From CAVONB01 sp963697205 (GTDB lineage Bacteria; Pseudomonadota; Alphaproteobacteria; Rhizobiales; Hyphomicrobiaceae), in contig CAVONB010000012.1 in the NCBI GenBank assembly GCA_963697205.1, forward strand, positions 62,001-126,000: DNA of 64,000 nucleotides, in the 5' to 3' direction. A program made the position numbers and the translations under genes. Shown in pieces: positions 60,275 through 64,000 of the stretch. How positions within the stretch are numbered: the first letter of the stretch is position 1; the number at the start of each line of letters is the position of its first letter. The notes under the pieces are model-generated. The model ran no database searches, had not been told where the DNA came from, and was given only the letters and a program-made list of their open reading frames with translations.

Positions 60275-60303
60275 GCGCAGGGTGCTGCATCTGCACCCTG
60301 CGC
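60275..60303. other. Strong intergenic hairpin
   Basis: GCGCAGGGTGC (60275-60285) pairs perfectly with GCACCCTGCGC (60293-60303) around a seven-base loop. No T-tract follows, so it is not a standard terminator. It lies between the small membrane protein gene and tRNA-Glu and may end or process the first transcript. Confidence 0.55.
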
Positions 60304-60423
60304 ACCATGATGTCGCCCGGCACGTCGCCCGGCTCGGGCCCACGAGACACCGGCGAGAGGACCGGCGAGATCGCGCTTGATCGCCTCGGGCTTGTCCCCT
60401 ATACGTCGCCACTCCAACGGCCC

Positions 60424-60499
60424 GCCCCGTTCGTCTAGTGGCCTAGGACACCAGCCTCTCACGTTGGTAACAGGGGTTCGAGTCCCCTACGGGGCGCCA
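60424..60499 (+). tRNA. tRNA-Glu (anticodon CTC)
   Basis: Acceptor GCCCCGT pairs with ACGGGGC, the anticodon arm CCAGC-CTCTCAC-GTTGG gives CTC, and the T arm is CAGGGGTTCGAGTCCCCTA. Discriminator G and CCA are encoded. 76 nt. With tRNA-Glu(TTC) at 39302 this window carries both glutamate isoacceptors. Confidence 0.95.
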
Positions 60500-60579
60500 T
60501 TTGCTCATGCATGGCAGCCAGGTTCGCGCGGGCCCAGGTGTCGGCGCGACGCTGCGTGCCGCAGCCGGCCGGAACGCCC

Positions 60580-61749
60580 TCACACGACAGCGTTTGTGCC
60601 GAGCGGCTTCCAGATGCAATGGGGGCCGAGCGCGGCGATGTCGGGCGCGCCGATGTGCACCATCACCCGGTCGATCTCGTCACGCAGAATGTCGAGCGCC
60701 TTGGCCGCGCCCTCCTGGCCCGCCGCCGTCACCCCGAACAGCGTCATCCGCCCCTGGAACACGTACCTGGCCCCCAGGCACAAAGCGGTGATCACGTCGC
60801 CGCCGCGTCGGATGCCGCTGTCGAACATCACGGTTGTTTTCGACCCCACCGCATCGACCACGCCCGGCAATGCCTCGATGGCGGCCGGCGCACGGTCGAG
60901 CTGTCGGCCGCCGTGGTTGGAGACGATCACGCCGTCGGCGCCCGCGTCGACGATACGGCGGGCCTCCGAAGGGTCCATCACGCCCTTGACCACGAAGTTG
61001 CCCCGCCACAGCTTGCGGCACATTTCGACGTCGGCCCACGTCACCGGCGTCGGCATCTGCGAGGACTGGAAGTCGAGCACGTCGTCGACGCTGGCGGACG
61101 GCGGCGCATAGCGCACCCAGTTCGACTGGTGCGGCATGCCGTGGGCGAGGTATGTCATCATCCAATCGGGATGCAGCAGCGCCTCAAGGCGGGCCTTCCA
61201 CGACACGCGGTAGGGGCGCACGAAACCGTTGCGCAGGTTGCGCTCGCGCTTGGAGTTGACCGGCACGTCAAGCGTCAGCACCAGCGTCTCCAGCCCCGCG
61301 TCGCCGGCCCGCCGTATCATGTCTTCGGAGATCTTGCGGTCCTTGGCGACGTAGAGCTGGTACCAGCCATGCTTAGGCGCAAGCCGGCCCAGATCCTCGA
61401 TCGATCCCGTCGAGGCGCCGGACATCACGAATGGCACGTTGGCGTCGCGTGCGGCTTCGGCCAGCATCATGTCGGCACCCCGGCGGAAGAGGCCGGCCAG
61501 CCCCGTCGGAGCGATCCCGACCGGGCTGCTGTAGGTGCGCCCGAACAGCGTCGTCGTCTGGTCGCGTGTTGCCACGTCAGCGGCCAGAAAGCGCGGCACC
61601 AGCCGGATGTCGCGGAAGGCGGCGACGTTGCGTGCCGCGTTCGTCTCGTCCTCGACCGCCCCGTCGATGAAGTCGAAGGCGATCTTCGGCAGGCGCCGGC
61701 GAGCCGCGCGCCTGAGGTCGTCGAAGTTGATCAGGTCGGGAAGGGCCAC
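60580..61749 (-). CDS. FMN-dependent alpha-hydroxy-acid oxidase/dehydrogenase (LldD-like)
   Basis: A 389-residue TIM-barrel flavoenzyme of the L-lactate/glycolate/mandelate oxidase family. N-terminal FDFIDGAVEDETNAARNVAA, the FMN-binding SSPVGIAPTGLAGLFRRGAD and GWYQLYVAKDR, and the active-site loop GVIVSNHGGRQLDRAPAAIE (catalytic His and Arg) are all present, with FDSGIRRGGDVITALCLGA for phosphate binding. It oxidises an (S)-2-hydroxy acid to the 2-oxo acid. It precedes tRNA-Glu in the opposite orientation and lies downstream of an SDR gene on the same strand, perhaps co-transcribed. Substrate not determinable. Confidence 0.93.
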   Translation of the reverse strand: MALPDLINFDDLRRAARRRLPKIAFDFIDGAVEDETNAARNVAAFRDIRLVPRFLAADVATRDQTTTLFGRTYSSPVGIAPTGLAGLFRRGADMMLAEAARDANVPFVMSGASTGSIEDLGRLAPKHGWYQLYVAKDRKISEDMIRRAGDAGLETLVLTLDVPVNSKRERNLRNGFVRPYRVSWKARLEALLHPDWMMTYLAHGMPHQSNWVRYAPPSASVDDVLDFQSSQMPTPVTWADVEMCRKLWRGNFVVKGVMDPSEARRIVDAGADGVIVSNHGGRQLDRAPAAIEALPGVVDAVGSKTTVMFDSGIRRGGDVITALCLGARYVFQGRMTLFGVTAAGQEGAAKALDILRDEIDRVMVHIGAPDIAALGPHCIWKPLGTNAVV

Positions 61750-61804
61750 GGTCGTTCCTGTCGAAGACGTTGCGACGGCTGGAGATCTATCGGATGGCCG
61801 CGCG

Positions 61805-62572
61805 TCAGCTTAGCGCGCCGGCATCCACCCGCACCGGCGTCCCGGTGATCAGCGAGGCGGCGGGCGAAGCGAGCCAGACGACCAGCCGGGCGACCTCCTC
61901 GGGCGTGCCGAAGCGATCGAGCGCCTGGCGCGACATCAGCGCCTTGCGCATGTTGGGGTAGTCGAACAGCGGCCCCGCCAGCGGCGTCTCGATCGGTCCC
62001 GGGCAGACGCAATTGACGCGAATGCCGCGCCGCCCGTAGCACTTCGCCGCGCTCGTCGTCAGGCCGACGACGGCATGCTTGGAGGCGCTGTAGGCGGGCA
62101 GCAACTGGCTGCCGATCAGCCCGGCGACCGATGCGGTGTTGACGATGGCATGCCCGCCGGGCGGGGGCTCTTGCGTCAGCATTTGCGTGATCTGCGCCTG
62201 CAGACAATGCCACACCCCGCGAACGTTGACGTCGAGGATGCGGTCGAGCTCGGCGATTGGCAGCTCGTGCAGCTCCCCCATCGGGCCGAGCACGCCGGCA
62301 TTGTTGAAGGCGCAATCGATCCGCCCCCAGGCCGCGACTGCCCCTTTGACGAAGGTCTGCACGTCGGCGGCATTGCGCACGTCGACACGATCGGCCCGTG
62401 CCGCCCCACCGGCCGCCCGGATCGCCGTCGCGGTCGCCTCGGCCGCCGCCCCGTCGATGTCGCTCACCGCGACCTTGGCGCCGGCCTCGGCGAATTGCAG
62501 TGCGGCGGCACGGCCAAAGCCGGACCCCGCGCCCGTGACAAGCGCGATGCGACCTTCGAGTTCGGCGGACAT
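61805..62572 (-). CDS. SDR-family oxidoreductase
   Basis: A 255-residue classical SDR with all residues in place: VTGAGSGFGRAAALQFA, DID after strand 2 (NAD preference), NNAGVLGPMG, the catalytic Ser in NTASVAGLIGSQ and Tyr-Lys in YSASKHAVVGL, and CPGPIETPL. GGGAGACGATCC precedes the ATG at 62572. It lies 55 bp upstream of the alpha-hydroxy-acid oxidase gene on the same strand; the pair could interconvert hydroxy and oxo acids. Substrate unknown. Confidence 0.92.
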   Translation of the reverse strand: MSAELEGRIALVTGAGSGFGRAAALQFAEAGAKVAVSDIDGAAAEATATAIRAAGGAARADRVDVRNAADVQTFVKGAVAAWGRIDCAFNNAGVLGPMGELHELPIAELDRILDVNVRGVWHCLQAQITQMLTQEPPPGGHAIVNTASVAGLIGSQLLPAYSASKHAVVGLTTSAAKCYGRRGIRVNCVCPGPIETPLAGPLFDYPNMRKALMSRQALDRFGTPEEVARLVVWLASPAASLITGTPVRVDAGALS

Positions 62573-62833
62573 GGATCGTCTCCCTGGCAAGCCCGCACCA
62601 GACTACACGCGCCCCGGCCAAAGACGCCACCTCCTAGGCGACGCGCTCACCACTGGCGCACCCACCTTGTGAGGCCCTGGCGCGGCCCGTCTCCGGTGGC
62701 CGGCATCGGGCCGGCGGCCCCGCGCGCGACCGGTCCGCCAATGCCGATCGCAGATAGCTTTTTCCTCAATTTACCAACAAATCCAGGGTATCCGCTCAAC
62801 GCTTCCATAACCTTCTGGTCATAGCGTACTGCC

Positions 62834-63265
62834 ATGGCCGAAATCCTGACCATCGACGACGATCCGATCCAGCACGAGATGCTCGAAGCATTCTTTGCCG
62901 GCAGCGCGAAGGCGCAGATCGTTCGCGCCATGAGCGGTACCGAGGCCAAAGCGCTCCTCGTCGACGGCCCCGACCGCTTCGACCTGCTCGTCTGCGATCT
63001 CAACATGCCCGACTTCGACGGCGTCGAACTGCTGCGCCATCTTCGCGATATCGGATGCCGGTCGCCGATCCTGATCGCCTCGGGCGCGCAGCGCGCCGTC
63101 ATCATGGCGGCGACGGAGCTCGCGCGCGCCTATGGCCTCAACCTGATCGGCAGCCTGACCAAGCCCCTGAGCTTCCCCGCGCTGGCGGCAAGCGTGGCGC
63201 CTTGGCTCGCACAGCATAGGCCGGCTACAGCCTCCACGCCCGACGCCGCCGCGGCCACGGGCTGA
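62834..63265 (+). CDS. Stand-alone response-regulator receiver (CheY-like) protein
   Basis: A 143-residue protein made of one receiver domain plus a short Ala-rich tail. Phosphorylation-site features are visible: the acidic pair ILTIDDDPIQ, the phospho-acceptor Asp in LLVCDLNMPDFDGVELL, Ser in ILIASGAQ at the switch-Thr position, and Lys in LTKPLSF. No output domain, so it acts by protein contact (motility, phosphorelay or chemotaxis-like). No histidine kinase is nearby. ATG start after an AT-rich promoter-like stretch (62757-62820). Confidence 0.92.
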   Translation: MAEILTIDDDPIQHEMLEAFFAGSAKAQIVRAMSGTEAKALLVDGPDRFDLLVCDLNMPDFDGVELLRHLRDIGCRSPILIASGAQRAVIMAATELARAYGLNLIGSLTKPLSFPALAASVAPWLAQHRPATASTPDAAAATG

Positions 63266-63370
63266 GCATTCTTCACAAGCAAGAGTTTCCTTGACCCCCT
63301 CGCTGCCTGGCACATGCCCCTGCCAGGGGCGCGCCCGGCGGGCGGCGTCCGCCGATCGGACGAGCCAGCA

Positions 63371-64000
63371 CTACTTCACCAGCGAAATCGGCTGTCCCGC
63401 GCCGCGAATGCCCTTCGGCACGGGCACGTCGGTCAAATCGTACTGGGCATTGAGGATCAGCTTGGGGCCGCCCAGCAGCGTCATCGTGCGCGCCACGATC
63501 GCCGTGTAGGCCGACTGGTCGGCAATCGGCTCGTTGGCGTCGACGTAGATCTCTCCGTTCGGCGCGTAGATCGTGCCCAGCAGCGTGCGCGCATCGTCGC
63601 TCAAGATCCGGAACTGCGTCGACTGCGGCTGGTTGCGCCCGCCGAAGATCAAGAGGCCGGCCATGACGCCGTCAGTCGGCGCCTCCAGTGCGATCGACGT
63701 TTCCCGGCCCAACACCATCTCCGCGCCGGCGCCTGAAAAATAAAGGCCGACGCCGCGACCGGTGAGGCGGACCGGTCCGTCCACCACCAGTGGGCCATCC
63801 TTGATGACGTAGATGCCAGGCCGCATCTCGACGTTGATCGCGCCCTTGATTTTCAGGCCGCCGCAATAGGTGCCGGGACTGAGGACCTGGCTCACCTCGA
63901 TTTCGGCCTGCGCCGCCGGCATGCAGGGCCCGGCAGTGGGCTCGGGGCGTCCGGCAAGCGGATCCTCGAAGGTCGGGCAATCCGTCAGCGGGTCGGGCGC
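63371..64000 (-). CDS. TadG/TadE-like pilus-assembly-associated protein, C-terminal part (5' end outside window)
   Basis: The frame runs off the right edge; at least 209 residues are present. The visible part has the repeated pattern LSPGTYCGGLKIKGAINVEM, RPGIYVIKDGPLVVDGPVRL and TGRGVGLYFSGAGAEM, which I know from the C-terminal domain of Tad-related pseudopilin/TadG-like proteins of Alphaproteobacteria, followed by LLIFGGRNQPQSTQFRILSD and TLLGTIYAPNGEIYVDANEP. Probably a secreted or envelope protein of the Tad pilus region. No other tad gene is in the window, so the call rests on this sequence pattern. Confidence 0.65.
   Translation of the reverse strand, partial: APDPLTDCPTFEDPLAGRPEPTAGPCMPAAQAEIEVSQVLSPGTYCGGLKIKGAINVEMRPGIYVIKDGPLVVDGPVRLTGRGVGLYFSGAGAEMVLGRETSIALEAPTDGVMAGLLIFGGRNQPQSTQFRILSDDARTLLGTIYAPNGEIYVDANEPIADQSAYTAIVARTMTLLGGPKLILNAQYDLTDVPVPKGIRGAGQPISLVK

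Noticed and set aside
63314..63330. GCCCCTG-C-CAGGGGC palindrome after the receiver gene considered as a terminator
   Set aside because: The loop would be one base and there is no T-tract.

Overview
The window is high-GC DNA, densely coded on both strands. Several traits suggest an alphaproteobacterium, probably Hyphomicrobiales or a relative: RpoH with the QKKLFFNLR box next to an RluA-family pseudouridine synthase, a K+-independent-type proton-pumping pyrophosphatase, many tripartite tricarboxylate transporter (TTT) parts, and a Tad-like protein at the right edge. The taxonomic call is inference.

Layout. 1-6760: an oligopeptide-type ABC importer (binding protein cut by the window edge, two permeases, a fused double ATPase) followed by allophanate hydrolase (atzF), probably a nitrogen-scavenging operon. 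6894-11400 (minus): a very large secreted protein with a propeller-like N-terminus, four DUF11-like domains, a Cys-rich segment and nine near-identical 19-residue repeats. 11854-28055: a LysR gene and a catabolic block. Its lower part is the complete route from 2-pyrone-4,6-dicarboxylate (PDC) through 4-oxalomesaconate and 4-carboxy-4-hydroxy-2-oxoadipate to pyruvate and oxaloacetate (LigI-, GalD-, GalB- and GalC/LigK-type enzymes). Next to it are a class I extradiol dioxygenase, a DUF1932 dehydrogenase, a metallo-beta-lactamase-fold hydrolase, an enoyl-CoA hydratase, an SDR, a GntR regulator, three TTT binding proteins and one TctBA membrane pair. 28098-33321 (minus): a second TctCBA set with an Ldh-type dehydrogenase and an AstE-like deacylase, divergent from a LysR gene. 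34695-39010: an operon of a 3-hydroxyisobutyrate-dehydrogenase-like enzyme, an enolase-superfamily enzyme, a cyclase-family hydrolase and a two-subunit UxaA/SuyAB-type lyase. 39302-45177: tRNA-Glu(TTC), an SDR, a thioesterase, a small secreted protein, a DUF937 protein and hppA. 45257-53271 (minus): two paralogous amidohydrolases, a small unknown protein, a Rieske protein and a SoeABC-like molybdoenzyme complex. 53471-64000: an ABC exporter, rpoH, an RluA-family synthase, tRNA-Glu(CTC), an FMN 2-hydroxyacid oxidase, an SDR, a lone receiver domain and a Tad-like fragment.

How it fits together: most of the window is a scavenging and catabolism region. It combines ABC and TTT uptake of small organic and carboxylic acids, each set paired with local dehydrogenases, hydrolases and a regulator, and it funnels into central metabolites.

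Sequence quality: the second ATPase half, hppA, the surface protein and especially the large molybdoenzyme subunit are broken by about fifteen one-base indels. About thirteen are insertions, and the protein sequence resumes intact after each. This looks more like uncorrected sequencing insertions than gene decay, so the genes are probably whole in the organism.
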